Shown: positions 17,276 through 26,064, counted from the first letter of the stretch. The stretch is DNA of 64,000 bases from Cytophagales bacterium Alg240-R148 (GCA_900537185.1 LS999826.1:620001-684000), one strand, 5' to 3'. The notes: generated from the letters alone by a model not told the origin. Made by a program: numbers and translations.

Positions 17276-19630
17276 ATGCTAAAACACGTATTTCACCTTA
17301 CTTTTCGAAATTTTAAAAAATTCAAAAACACTTTTCTGATCAACTTAATAGGCCTTTCAAGTGGGATCGCTTGTGCTGTCTTAATATTTTTATGGGTTGA
17401 TGACGAAAGAAATATGGATAAATTCCATGCTAAAAATGACCAGTTGTTCCAGGTAATGGAACACCAGAAATACTCCGGAAACATCATGACTACATGGTCT
17501 ACTCCTGGTATTTTATCGGAATCTATGAAAGCTGATTTTCCTGAAGTGGAGTATGCAGCCACTACAACTTGGATTTCGGACTATATTCTGACCTACGAAG
17601 ACAAGGATGTTTCGAAAGAAGGCTTTCATGTAGGGCAAGATTATTTTAATATATTTTCTTATAAGCTACTAGCTGGTAATGAAAACCAGGTACTGGCAGA
17701 TAAAAGCTCGATTGTAATTTCAGAACAAGTGGCCAAGGAGTTGTTTGGAGGGGTAGAGGCCGCATTGGGCAAGACGATCGAATTGCAACACCGAGACCAA
17801 TTTAAAGTGACCGGAGTATTTGAAAACATTTCGAGGCACTCCTCCTACCAATTTGATTTTGTGCTTTCTTTTGAAGTATACAAAGACGATAACGATTGGG
17901 TTTTGGAATGGGGAAACAATGGCCCTAGGTCTTATCTCCTATTGGCCAAGGGAACCAACGTTCTAGAATTCAATGAAAAAATAAAGGACTACATAAAAGA
18001 AAAAGAGGAGGACTCCCACGTCACCCTGTTTTTGAAAGCATATGCAGAACAATACCTGTATGGAAAATACGAAGACGGTAAAAATGTTGGAGGGAGAATT
18101 GAATACGTTCGTCTGTTTTCGATGATTGCTTTTTTTATTCTGGTAATCGCCTGTATTAATTTTATGAATTTATCAACTGCTAGGGCTTCCAGAAGGATGA
18201 AAGAAATTGGGGTTAAAAAGGCCATTGGAGCTAGAAAAGAGGGGCTTGTATTGCAATTTTTGACTGAATCTATGGTGATGAGCTTCTTGTCTATGTTTGT
18301 TGCGCTGGCGCTGGTTTGGTTTGCAATGCCAGTTTTCAATGAAATCACGAGCAAAGAAATGTTCCTACAATTTAACTTGCCTTTTACCCTTATGTTGTTT
18401 GGGGTTTGTTTGATTACTGGGTTGTTAGCTGGAAGTTATCCTGCCCTTTATTTGTCGGGGTTTGGCATTATAGCTGTTTTAAAGGGCAATGTGAAAGGTG
18501 CTCCAGGAGAAGTGTGGATTCGAAAAGGGCTAGTAGTGTTTCAATTTTGGTTGTCGGTCATATTAATAGTTACTGTTGTAGTCATTTACAACCAAATAGA
18601 CTACGTGCAATCCAAAAACTTGGGCTATGATAAAGAAAACATCTTGGTGGTACCACAAGAGGGTAGGGTGGCCGATAATTTGCCTACTTTTTTAAATGAA
18701 CTCAATAAAGTGCCAGGAGTTAAAATGGCCTCCAGTATTGGGCATACCATGGTAGGACAGCAAAACAATACCTATAGTGTAGACTGGGATGGTAAAGACC
18801 CAGAATTTAGGGTGTTATTTGAAAATATGCAGGTGAACTATAACTGCATGGAAACATTGGGCATGCAATTAGTAGACGGCCGTACTTTTTCAAAAGACTA
18901 TGGTGCAGATTCTTCTTCTGTAATTTTGAATGAAGCTGGCCTTAAAGTGATGGGGCTGGAGGATCCAGTAGGGCAACAAATCACCTTGTTTGGGGAGACT
19001 AAATATACCATTATAGGCATTGTAAAGGATTTCAATTTTCAATCCCTTCATCGAGATGTAAAACCAGTTTTTATGCGCGTAACCGAAGACAACACCTGGA
19101 ATGTTTTGGCTAGGTTAGAAGCGGGCAATATAAAAGAAACAGTAGCTAGAATAGAAACGCTTCACAAAGAGTTTAACCCTGGATTTCCATTGGATTACAA
19201 TTTCTTGGACGAAAGTTACCAACAACAGTATGCTGCAGAACAAAGGGTGTCTGTTTTGTCGAGGTATTTTGCCGCGTTTGCAATTTTAATTTCTTGTCTT
19301 GGTTTGTTTGGCTTGGCAGCTTTTACGGCAGAAAGAAGGATGAAAGAAATAGGGGTACGAAAAGTTTTGGGTGCTTCTGAATGGAAAATCGTTACCTTAC
19401 TAACTGCTGATTTTACAAAAATGGTGGTGGTAAGCATTGTACTAGCTCTGCCTGTAAGTTATTGGTTTTTAGGAGATTGGTTGACTCGTTTTGCGTATAG
19501 AATTGACCTGGAAATATGGTTTTTTGCAGGAGCTGGTCTAATGGCCCTTCTGGTAGCTTGGTTGACAGTTGGCGTACAATCAATACGTGCAGCCCATGCC
19601 AACCCGGTAGATTGTTTAAGAGATGAATAA
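17276..19630 (+). CDS. Double-length FtsX/MacB-type ABC transporter permease (paralog 2)
   Basis: This 784-residue protein has the same build as the gene at 2797: an N-terminal amphipathic start and first transmembrane helix (about 20-40), a periplasmic MacB-like domain, and two FtsX units each with its cytoplasmic signature (RRMKEIGVKKAIGAR and RRMKEIGVRKVLGAS). No ABC ATPase gene is adjacent. It ends with a strong terminator 34 bp downstream and stands alone just before the non-coding region that precedes the alginate locus. The substrate is unknown; peptide signal, lipoprotein or macrolide-like export are the family's usual roles. Confidence 0.85.
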   Translation: MLKHVFHLTFRNFKKFKNTFLINLIGLSSGIACAVLIFLWVDDERNMDKFHAKNDQLFQVMEHQKYSGNIMTTWSTPGILSESMKADFPEVEYAATTTWISDYILTYEDKDVSKEGFHVGQDYFNIFSYKLLAGNENQVLADKSSIVISEQVAKELFGGVEAALGKTIELQHRDQFKVTGVFENISRHSSYQFDFVLSFEVYKDDNDWVLEWGNNGPRSYLLLAKGTNVLEFNEKIKDYIKEKEEDSHVTLFLKAYAEQYLYGKYEDGKNVGGRIEYVRLFSMIAFFILVIACINFMNLSTARASRRMKEIGVKKAIGARKEGLVLQFLTESMVMSFLSMFVALALVWFAMPVFNEITSKEMFLQFNLPFTLMLFGVCLITGLLAGSYPALYLSGFGIIAVLKGNVKGAPGEVWIRKGLVVFQFWLSVILIVTVVVIYNQIDYVQSKNLGYDKENILVVPQEGRVADNLPTFLNELNKVPGVKMASSIGHTMVGQQNNTYSVDWDGKDPEFRVLFENMQVNYNCMETLGMQLVDGRTFSKDYGADSSSVILNEAGLKVMGLEDPVGQQITLFGETKYTIIGIVKDFNFQSLHRDVKPVFMRVTEDNTWNVLARLEAGNIKETVARIETLHKEFNPGFPLDYNFLDESYQQQYAAEQRVSVLSRYFAAFAILISCLGLFGLAAFTAERRMKEIGVRKVLGASEWKIVTLLTADFTKMVVVSIVLALPVSYWFLGDWLTRFAYRIDLEIWFFAGAGLMALLVAWLTVGVQSIRAAHANPVDCLRDE

Positions 19631-19664
19631 AAACATTATTTTTAACTCAATATAAATGGCGATG

Positions 19665-19695
19665 AAGCCCGTTGACCTTTCAACGGGCTTTTTTT
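19665..19695 (+). terminator. Intrinsic terminator after the second FtsX gene
   Basis: A perfect 11-bp stem (AAGCCCGTTGA at 19665-19675 with its complement at 19680-19690), a 4-nt loop and a run of seven T (19689-19695) lie 34 bp after the permease stop. Confidence 0.92.
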
Positions 19696-19828
19696 GAATT
19701 GCGCATGAATAGGTAGGGCATGGCAGGGACAGAAACAAGTATTTATACTTGATTTTACTTTAGCGTAAATAAACGCTGCTAACTCATTTGGATTTTAATG
19801 AATTTTATACAAACAAAAACAAACTGTT

Positions 19829-20032
19829 ATGTCATTAGATTCAAAAGACCTTTGGGGAATTTACGCCAAATCAATTGCCCAAGCAGCTGGATTACAAGGT
19901 AGTCCGGCCAACTTTATTTTGTCTGGAACCGCTCTGACGGCCAATCTTGCAACGGATTCCAAAGCAATTGGGGTAATTTGGGTCAATACAGACCAAACCC
20001 GAATTGAGCGGTTACAACAGCTAGGTGAGTAA
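19829..20032 (+). CDS. Orphan 67-residue ORF of unknown function
   Basis: This ORF starts with ATG and encodes a soluble-looking small protein beginning MSLDSKDLWGIYAKSIAQAA and ending in RIERLQQLGE. It has no signal peptide, transmembrane helix or family I recognise. Composition and codon use look like real coding sequence rather than a random frame, and it has its own upstream region with a small dyad (AGCGT at 19762-19766, ACGCT at 19773-19777). It could be a small genuine gene or the remnant of a longer one; no continuation was found downstream in other frames. Confidence 0.45.
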   Translation: MSLDSKDLWGIYAKSIAQAAGLQGSPANFILSGTALTANLATDSKAIGVIWVNTDQTRIERLQQLGE

Positions 20033-20350
20033 TATTTTGGAGTTGGGTAGACCAGACCATCGCACAGCATGGTAGTGCCCAATCTATAAAAGTGAAATTC
20101 GATAGCGCTTCAAACCAGTTTGATTTTAAGAAATCAGAATACTTTAAACCTATTAGTTGGGGGGCTGATTTCTTTTTCTTTTCTATAGGAGAATTGTCTA
20201 TTAGTTTCATTTCTCTGTTCAGGTGTCAATTTCTTGTTTCGAAATAGAGTCTTTTGCAGAATAGTTTACATGTGCCGTAAGTTAAAGTGTTGTATAAATT
20301 TAATTAAGTAATATTTTAAGCCGAATAAATTCAATAACCCATCCATAAAA

Positions 20351-20408
20351 ACTGGTTGACCACGCCATTTTATTGTGTGTGCAATTGGCAACCAGTCGGT
20401 TTTTTTTA
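20351..20408 (+). terminator. Hairpin with T8 tail, terminator-like
   Basis: ACTGGTTG (20351-20358) can pair with CAACCAGT (20389-20396), with further partial pairing inside, and eight T follow at 20400-20407. It could end transcription coming from the 67-residue ORF. The left arm also contains the operator-like dyad TGGTTGACCA, so the symmetry may reflect protein binding instead. Confidence 0.45.
20353..20362. promoter_or_regulatory. GntR/FadR-type operator candidate 1
   Basis: TGGTTGACCA fits the TGGT-nn-ACCA dyad typical of FadR-subfamily GntR regulators. It lies 277 bp upstream of the GntR start codon. Confidence 0.45.
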
Positions 20409-20439
20409 TAATTAATATAAAATTTGAAGTCGAAAGTAC

Positions 20440-20455
20440 CTGGTTAATCAGCCAG
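20440..20455. promoter_or_regulatory. GntR/FadR-type operator candidate 2 (imperfect)
   Basis: CTGGTTAATCAGCCAG has CTGG/CCAG arms and contains TGGTTAATCA, one mismatch from TGGT-nn-ACCA. It is weaker than the two exact sites on either side. Confidence 0.3.
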
Positions 20456-20552
20456 TTGTTTGGTTGTATTAAATTTTAATGAAGAACGGATAAAAGCTCT
20501 TTTATGCGTTTGAACACAAATTTTTTTGATAAAAAGCTGTGGTTTCGCAGGA

Positions 20553-20582
20553 TTTCTTATGATTAATTTCCAGTTAATTTTG
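20553..20582 (+). promoter_or_regulatory. Predicted promoter of the GntR-family regulator
   Basis: TAATTTTG (20575-20582) matches the -7 consensus TAnnTTTG. TTTC (20553-20556) lies 18 nt upstream as a one-mismatch -33 element. The operator candidate at 20607-20616 would then lie downstream of the start of transcription, a position suited to autorepression. Confidence 0.4.
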
Positions 20583-20606
20583 TGTTAATAAAATAATTTT
20601 ATAAAT

Positions 20607-20616
20607 TGGTCGACCA
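20607..20616. promoter_or_regulatory. GntR/FadR-type operator candidate 3
   Basis: TGGTCGACCA is a perfect 10-bp palindrome (within ATTGGTCGACCAG), 22 bp before the start codon of the GntR gene. Same consensus as the site at 20353. Confidence 0.55.
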
Positions 20617-20638
20617 GTTGTTGGAAAACTAGATAGAT

Positions 20639-21355
20639 ATGGAAAGTGAATTTTTAAAAACTTTTAAGAAGATTGAAATTGAAACACCAGTGGATAAAAT
20701 TATCAAGCAAATAAAGGCTTTGATTTCTTCTGGACAGCTCAATCCTGGTGATAAACTACCATCTGAAAGAAAATTAAGTGAACAATTTGCTGTAGGTAGA
20801 ACCTACGTAAGAGATGCTATAAAAAAATTGGAGTTTTATGGGATTCTAAAAACGCTACCGCAAAGTGGAACGGTGGTAGCTGGTTTTGGGATAACAGCTC
20901 TAGAGGGTTTAATAACCGACGTTTTAGAATTACAAGGTAATGATTTTCATGCTTTAGTAGAAACAAGAGTGATTTTGGAAACCAAAGCTGCAAGGTTTGC
21001 AGCGCTGAGAAGATCTGAGAAAGATCTTGATTCTATGGTGAGCGCATTAAAGGCATATGAAAGTGCAGTTTCCAACGGCCGTGGTACTGTTGAATATGAT
21101 TTGATGTTTCACTTGAAAATTGCCGAAGCCAGCCAAAATGCTGTGTTGCAATCTTTAATGTTAATAGTTACACCCGATATCCTAACCTATTTCACACAAA
21201 ACGATGTGTGTGGTGGCGATTTACCTGTTAAAGCTTTAGAAGAACACTATTCTATTTTAGAGCACATATCCAATCAAGACGCGGATAAGGCAGAACAGGC
21301 GATGCACGACCACCTAGAGGATATTTTGAATTTCTCAACTAACAAAAACAAATAG
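20639..21355 (+). CDS. GntR family regulator, FadR subfamily (alginate locus, AusR-like)
   Basis: This 238-residue protein has an N-terminal winged HTH of the GntR family (about 15-85: GDKLPSERKLSEQFAVGRTY, then VRDAIKKLEFYGIL) and a C-terminal FCD effector domain (about 95-230). The expected metal-binding Asp/His residues occur in EYDLMFHLKIAEAS, EEHYSILEHI and MHDHLEDIL. FCD regulators bind small carboxylates or sugar acids. In Zobellia a GntR repressor (AusR) controls alginate catabolism and responds to KDG, as I recall; the same role is inferred here from position, immediately upstream of the alginate operon. TGGTnnACCA dyads upstream suggest autoregulation. Confidence 0.88.
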   Translation: MESEFLKTFKKIEIETPVDKIIKQIKALISSGQLNPGDKLPSERKLSEQFAVGRTYVRDAIKKLEFYGILKTLPQSGTVVAGFGITALEGLITDVLELQGNDFHALVETRVILETKAARFAALRRSEKDLDSMVSALKAYESAVSNGRGTVEYDLMFHLKIAEASQNAVLQSLMLIVTPDILTYFTQNDVCGGDLPVKALEEHYSILEHISNQDADKAEQAMHDHLEDILNFSTNKNK

Positions 21356-21380
21356 ACAGTTGCCTATGTACATCGTTTAC

Positions 21381-21415
21381 AAATAAAAAATGGATTAACT
21401 AAGAGTTAATCCATT
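21381..21415 (-). terminator. Intrinsic terminator on the minus strand upstream of susC
   Basis: AATGGATTAACT and AGTTAATCCATT form a perfect 12-bp stem with a 3-nt loop (21389-21415). Reading the minus strand, the stem runs into TTTTATTT. On the plus strand no T-run follows, so it is not a good terminator for the GntR gene. Confidence 0.75.
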
Positions 21416-21480
21416 GTGGCAGGTTTGTCACGTGCAGGGTCTTCGCTAAAATATTCCGCACGTTTCAATTAACCAAGCTT
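21381..21480 (-). ncRNA. Predicted small RNA antisense to the alginate operon leader
   Basis: On the minus strand, opposite the operon, a full promoter (TTTG, 20-nt spacer, TATCTTTG) is followed about 70 nt later by a perfect 12-bp hairpin with a T-tract. No minus-strand gene lies nearby. The predicted transcript is about 100 nt. It contains a second stem (ACGTGC at 21458-21463 with GCACGT at 21430-21435, loop of about 22 nt) and then the terminator stem. TGGTTAATTG at its 5' end resembles the imperfect GntR site at 20441. It sits between regulator and susC, as cis-antisense RNAs such as DonS do in Bacteroides fragilis. No Rfam family was recognised. Ends are estimates. Confidence 0.5.
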
Positions 21481-21484
21481 TCTG

Positions 21485-21516
21485 CAAAGATAGCGTATTT
21501 AGGACTAAAATTCAAA
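21485..21516 (-). promoter_or_regulatory. Consensus Bacteroidota promoter facing away from susC
   Basis: On the minus strand TTTG (21513-21516) and TATCTTTG (21485-21492) are separated by 20 nt, an exact fit to the Bacteroidota sigma-ABfr consensus TTTG-N19-21-TAnnTTTG. It points toward the predicted small RNA, away from susC. Confidence 0.6.
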
Positions 21517-21571
21517 GTGCTTTTTAGCATCCTGCCGTCCTTATTCAATCTTTCACAATAAACAAATCTCA

Positions 21572-24500
21572 ATGAAACATAATTTTACTTATAAAATACT
21601 ACTTAATTTTATAGGGTTGGTTGCATTGCTTTTGTCCTCTTCATTGCAGGCACAAGATGCAGAAATACTAATCAAAGGAAAGGTAGTAGGAGATAATAAC
21701 GAAGCAGTACCTGGTGTATCCATCCTAATTAAAGGAAAAAGCCAGGGAACAGTTACCGAAATGGATGGAAGTTACGTGTTGAAGGCAAATGTGGGCGAAG
21801 TTTTGGTTTTTTCATTCATAGGGTATGAATCCCAAGAAATTACTATTGAAAACCAGTCGGTTATTAATGTTACTCTTTTAACAGATGTTACCCAATTGGA
21901 TGAAATTGTAGTAGTGGGGTATGGCACCCAGAAAAAGTCCCATTTAACAGGAGCTATTTCTAAAGTGAGCAACGAGCAATTGGATCAAATTCCGATGGCG
22001 CGTATTGATGATGCTTTAGTAGGGCAAGTGTCTGGTGTTAACATTCAACAAACCAACCCTTCAGCAGGGGAGGCTCCAACCATCCGAGTACGAGGTGTGG
22101 GCTCTATTACCAGTGAACCCAATCCCTTAATAGTGGTAGATGGAATTGCTGTAGACAATGATTATTTGGCTACTTTGGATATGAACGATGTGGAATCCAT
22201 CGAAGTTCTGAAAGATGCCGCTTCTGCCGCTATTTATGGCTCTAGAGGAGCCAATGGTGTGATAATGATCACGAATAAATCTGGAGTAGAAGGCAAGGCA
22301 GTTCTCGCCTATAATGGGTATTTTGGTACCAAATCAGTACCCCAATCCAATGTCCTTACTTCAATTTCAGATTGGAATCAATATGTAAGAGACAACAACA
22401 ACGGAGAGCTCACCGATCGCATGACCTACATCAACATGCTCAATTCTGAAACCAATTGGGAAGAAGTTATGATGGACGGCGGTATTATTCAAAGCCATTC
22501 GGTGTCGGCTCGTGGTGGTAACGAAAAAACAAAATACAGTGCGTCTGGTAGTTACTTAAAAGACGAAGGTGTTTTGCTAACCGATAGTTATGAAAAAGTA
22601 AACTTTAGGTTGAGTATGGATTCCAAAATAAGCGACCGCGTAACGTTGGGTTTGAAAATCAACCCATCCTATGCCAAACAACGCAGGTTTCCAATTGGCG
22701 TGCATGACGCCATCAGGCAATCTCCTTGGTTGCCATTGTATTTGGATGAAAACAATATCCAGTTTGTGAATAGGCTTCGAGATGGAGGTAAATTTGCAGA
22801 TGCTCAAATTGGAGACTATGCCCAAGAGCGTATGTTTGATGATTTTGATTTGGTTACTGGGATGCCCATTGAGACTGGCGGAACCGATATTAGCACCACT
22901 TCCAATACAAGTCCTTTGGCAAAAGTATTGGAACGAAAAAATTACAAATACAGATCCAAGCTTTTTACGAACTTATACTTAAAGATCAAACTGGCCAAAG
23001 GGCTTTCCTTGCGGTCTTCTGTAGGAGGGGATTATGCAGTAACAAGGAACAAAAATTTCACAGGAGTAAAGGCTTCTAGAAATGCTGAAAGTGGTACCAC
23101 TTCTTCCGATGATCGATTCGAAACGACACATTTGGTTACGGAGCATATGTTAACTTACAACAAGAGTTTTGGCGACCACGACCTTAACTTTGTGGGTGGG
23201 TTTGCCTATGAATTCTGGAATGTTTCAAACAGTTTAATAGATGGAGCTGGATACAACTTTGATTACATCCAAACAATCTCACCTACCAATGTTACAGCAG
23301 CAGAAACATTTGAAGCACAAAAAAGTTTGGTTTCGTTTTTAGGAAGAATCAACTATGCATTTAAAAACAGGTACTTATTGGCACTAAGCTTAAGAACCGA
23401 TGGTAGTTCTAAATTTGGAAAAAACAACAAGTATGGCGTGTTTCCAGCGGTTTCAGCCGGTTGGAGAATGTCGGAAGAAAATTTCTTAAATACGTCTGAA
23501 GTTATTAGCAATTTAAAACTTAGAGTAAGTTATGGCGTTACAGGTTCTGATGGTGCGGATAATAGAATTGGGTATTACCCTCATGTAGGTCAGATTGTTC
23601 CGGTAGGTACAGTGATGAATGGCGGGGTGTACAGCGGTTTTACTCAATCTACATTGTCCAATGCCGATTTGCAATGGGAAAAATCCGTTGAATTTAACCC
23701 CGGTGTTGATGTTGGTTTCTTAGAAGGTAAAATTAATTTGAGTTTGGATTACTACCAACGCAACAGCGAAGATTTACTGCTGGAAAGACCAGTGCCTTCG
23801 TCGGTTGGAGTGACCGAAGCCATAGCCAACATTGGAGAAGTTCAAAATTCAGGAATAGAAATAGAGCTGTCTACTAGAAATTATACCAATGGGAATTTCT
23901 CATGGAGTACTACAGGTAACTTTTCTTATAATAAAAATAAGCTCATCAGCATGGCTGGAGCAGATGGTTTAATTACCACTGTAGACCCAAAAAGACCAAC
24001 AGAATGGATAGCAAGTGAAGGCAATCCAATTGCATCTTTTTATGGATATGTGGTAGACAAAGAAATTCCTTTGAATTACATAGACAACCCTTTGTACCCT
24101 ATTAATGGACAGTCCAAACATGTTTATGCCAAAGATTTAAATGGAGATGGTTTAATTGATGATGATGATAGAACCATTTTAGGATCACCGTACCCTAAAC
24201 AAATTTGGTCATTAACCAATATTCTAAAATATAAGAATTTTGATTTGACTTTTATGTTCCAAGGATCTCATGGAGCAAAAGTTAGAAACATAGACCCTCA
24301 GTATGTTAACAACCATTTTTCGTCTAAACAGGATTACATAGACGACGAAACAGACCCTAATTTCTTCCCTGACGCTGATTTGGTGGTGGAAAGAATTTTC
24401 ACCAATGACATCGTTATGGATGCTTCTTACATTTCTTTAAGAAATTTGAACATTGGTTATTCTTTGCCTGCAAATGTTGCTTCTAAAGTAGGAATGAGCA

Positions 24501-24676
24501 GGGCCAGAGTATATGTAGCAGCACAAAACTTGCTTTACATTATGGGGTCAGATTATAGAGGATACAACCCAGAAGGTATCAACCAAGGGTTAGAAACTCC
24601 TTTGACTTATGGTTATCAAAGAGGGGCCGCGCCAATTTATAAAACGTGGTCAGTTGGTTTTAATCTTGAATTTTAA
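21572..24676 (+). CDS. SusC-family TonB-dependent transporter (alginate locus)
   Basis: This 1034-residue outer-membrane importer has a signal peptide (about 1-28, ending SSLQAQ), then a carboxypeptidase-regulatory-like beta-sandwich (about 30-105, GKVVGDNNEAVPGVSILIKG). The TonB box/plug junction DEIVVVGYGTQKK (about 110-122) is typical of SusC, and a 22-strand barrel follows. It works with SusD to take up oligosaccharides released at the surface using TonB energy. The next gene, susD, begins 11 bp downstream. Alginate oligosaccharides are the inferred substrate from the lyases behind it. Confidence 0.95.
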   Translation: MKHNFTYKILLNFIGLVALLLSSSLQAQDAEILIKGKVVGDNNEAVPGVSILIKGKSQGTVTEMDGSYVLKANVGEVLVFSFIGYESQEITIENQSVINVTLLTDVTQLDEIVVVGYGTQKKSHLTGAISKVSNEQLDQIPMARIDDALVGQVSGVNIQQTNPSAGEAPTIRVRGVGSITSEPNPLIVVDGIAVDNDYLATLDMNDVESIEVLKDAASAAIYGSRGANGVIMITNKSGVEGKAVLAYNGYFGTKSVPQSNVLTSISDWNQYVRDNNNGELTDRMTYINMLNSETNWEEVMMDGGIIQSHSVSARGGNEKTKYSASGSYLKDEGVLLTDSYEKVNFRLSMDSKISDRVTLGLKINPSYAKQRRFPIGVHDAIRQSPWLPLYLDENNIQFVNRLRDGGKFADAQIGDYAQERMFDDFDLVTGMPIETGGTDISTTSNTSPLAKVLERKNYKYRSKLFTNLYLKIKLAKGLSLRSSVGGDYAVTRNKNFTGVKASRNAESGTTSSDDRFETTHLVTEHMLTYNKSFGDHDLNFVGGFAYEFWNVSNSLIDGAGYNFDYIQTISPTNVTAAETFEAQKSLVSFLGRINYAFKNRYLLALSLRTDGSSKFGKNNKYGVFPAVSAGWRMSEENFLNTSEVISNLKLRVSYGVTGSDGADNRIGYYPHVGQIVPVGTVMNGGVYSGFTQSTLSNADLQWEKSVEFNPGVDVGFLEGKINLSLDYYQRNSEDLLLERPVPSSVGVTEAIANIGEVQNSGIEIELSTRNYTNGNFSWSTTGNFSYNKNKLISMAGADGLITTVDPKRPTEWIASEGNPIASFYGYVVDKEIPLNYIDNPLYPINGQSKHVYAKDLNGDGLIDDDDRTILGSPYPKQIWSLTNILKYKNFDLTFMFQGSHGAKVRNIDPQYVNNHFSSKQDYIDDETDPNFFPDADLVVERIFTNDIVMDASYISLRNLNIGYSLPANVASKVGMSRARVYVAAQNLLYIMGSDYRGYNPEGINQGLETPLTYGYQRGAAPIYKTWSVGFNLEF

Positions 24677-24687
24677 GGATCAGAAAA

Positions 24688-26055
24688 ATGAAAAATATTA
24701 GAAAAATATTCGCCGTGATGATCGTTTGTTTGGTTGCAAGTGCTTGTGATGAACAATTGGACTTAAAACCAAAGTCAGCTATCGGAGAGAATGCGTTTTA
24801 TAACAATACAACCGAAGTAGAAGCGGCTGTTCTAGGTATATACGACGGGTTTCAAGAGTCGATACAAAGAGAATTTGCAATCACAGAAATGCGTTCCGAT
24901 AATACCAAAACGAAGAGCAGTGAAGGGGATTGGGCACAATTTGAAACTATGAACGTGCGCCCAACCAATGCCGCAATTTCTTCTTATTGGTCGGGTATGT
25001 ACAATGTGATTTTCAGGGCCAACAACGTGTTGGAGAACTTGGAAGCAGTATCAGAAGACAACATTCGGTTGCAATTTGAAGGTGAAGCAAAATTCGGTAG
25101 GGCCTTGGCCCATTTTAACTTGGTTCGAGCTTATGGAGCCATTCCAAAAGTAGACCGAACCTTGTCCGTTTTAGATGAACAAGCAGTTACACGGGTGGCT
25201 GTGGATGAGATTTTAGCTTTTGTTGCTACCGATTTAACGGAGGCAATTCCTAATTTACCAGCTAGAAGCGCTGCCCAAGAAGGGCGTGCTACAGTGGCCG
25301 CTGCCAAAGCGTTGTTGGCGAAAGTAAAGTTGAGGCAATCGGATTATTCAGGTGCCTTAACCCTTTTAGATGAGGTGATAGCCGATACAGAATATAGTTT
25401 GATTGAAGACTACAACGATGTATTCTACAATGAACTAAATGCAGAAATAATATTTGCCATTCAATTCTTAAATGATGTGGATGCTGAAAGCCAAGATTTC
25501 TCCTACGAATTTACTCAATTAGGTAGTACTTCTGGTTTGAACTACATAACCGACGATTTTGACGCATTCATTGACCCATTAGAAACGGAAAGATCGGCAG
25601 TATTGTACAGCCCATCTAATAGCAGTGAAGTAGGTAAATTTATAACCTCCTCTACTAACAATGTATTATGTGGCAACGATTGGGTGGTTTTAAGATTGGC
25701 CGATGTTTATTTAATGAAGGCCGAAGCAATTTTAGCAGGCGCTGGGTCTACAACCAGTACCACCGCAATTGAAGCTTACAATAGAACAAGGGCCCGTTCG
25801 GGTATGTCTACTTTACCAGAGGATGGTTCTGCAACGCTAACTTTAGACCAGCTATTGGACGAAAGAAGAGTGGAACTGGCCTTTGAAAACCACAGGTTTT
25901 ACGACTTGGTTCGCACAGGAAAAGCGGAAGAAGTACTCGGCGCATTTGCTGCGGACAATGGCTTTGCATTTGATGCGACCAAATTGCTATTGCCTATTCC
26001 TCAAAGAGAAATAGATACTAGTTTCGGTAAGCTAAAACAGAATCCTGGTTACTAA
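24688..26055 (+). CDS. SusD-family surface glycan-binding lipoprotein (alginate locus)
   Basis: This 455-residue lipoprotein has lipobox LVASAC followed by DEQ. The usual SusD features are present: an N-terminal DLKPKSAIGENAFYNN segment, TPR-like helices (AHFNLVRAYGAIP), and the C-terminal ERRVELAFENHRFYDLVRTG block followed by LLLPIPQREIDTS and a closing QNPGY. SusD forms the lid of the SusC barrel and captures glycan at the surface. It lies 11 bp after susC. A 10-bp stem-loop follows its stop codon. Confidence 0.95.
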   Translation: MKNIRKIFAVMIVCLVASACDEQLDLKPKSAIGENAFYNNTTEVEAAVLGIYDGFQESIQREFAITEMRSDNTKTKSSEGDWAQFETMNVRPTNAAISSYWSGMYNVIFRANNVLENLEAVSEDNIRLQFEGEAKFGRALAHFNLVRAYGAIPKVDRTLSVLDEQAVTRVAVDEILAFVATDLTEAIPNLPARSAAQEGRATVAAAKALLAKVKLRQSDYSGALTLLDEVIADTEYSLIEDYNDVFYNELNAEIIFAIQFLNDVDAESQDFSYEFTQLGSTSGLNYITDDFDAFIDPLETERSAVLYSPSNSSEVGKFITSSTNNVLCGNDWVVLRLADVYLMKAEAILAGAGSTTSTTAIEAYNRTRARSGMSTLPEDGSATLTLDQLLDERRVELAFENHRFYDLVRTGKAEEVLGAFAADNGFAFDATKLLLPIPQREIDTSFGKLKQNPGY

Positions 26056-26064
26056 ACACTATAA

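Larger units (their letters stand above)
20033..20638. other. 606-bp non-coding region upstream of the alginate regulator
   Basis: No convincing ORF lies in this stretch. It contains a hairpin with a T8 tail (20351-20408), two exact copies of the dyad TGGTnnACCA (20353-20362 and 20607-20616), an imperfect relative (20440-20455), and a candidate promoter for the GntR gene (20553-20582). The part from 20033 to 20340 shows nothing I can name. Confidence 0.6.

Noticed and set aside
21389-21415. Hairpin as terminator of the GntR gene
   Set aside because: On the plus strand no T-run follows the stem; the T-run lies on the other side, so the orientation fits the minus strand.
21381-21480. Signal recognition particle RNA or 6S RNA identity for the small-RNA candidate
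   Set aside because: The conserved SRP GGAA/AGCA asymmetric loop is absent and the length is too short for 6S RNA; no known family fits.
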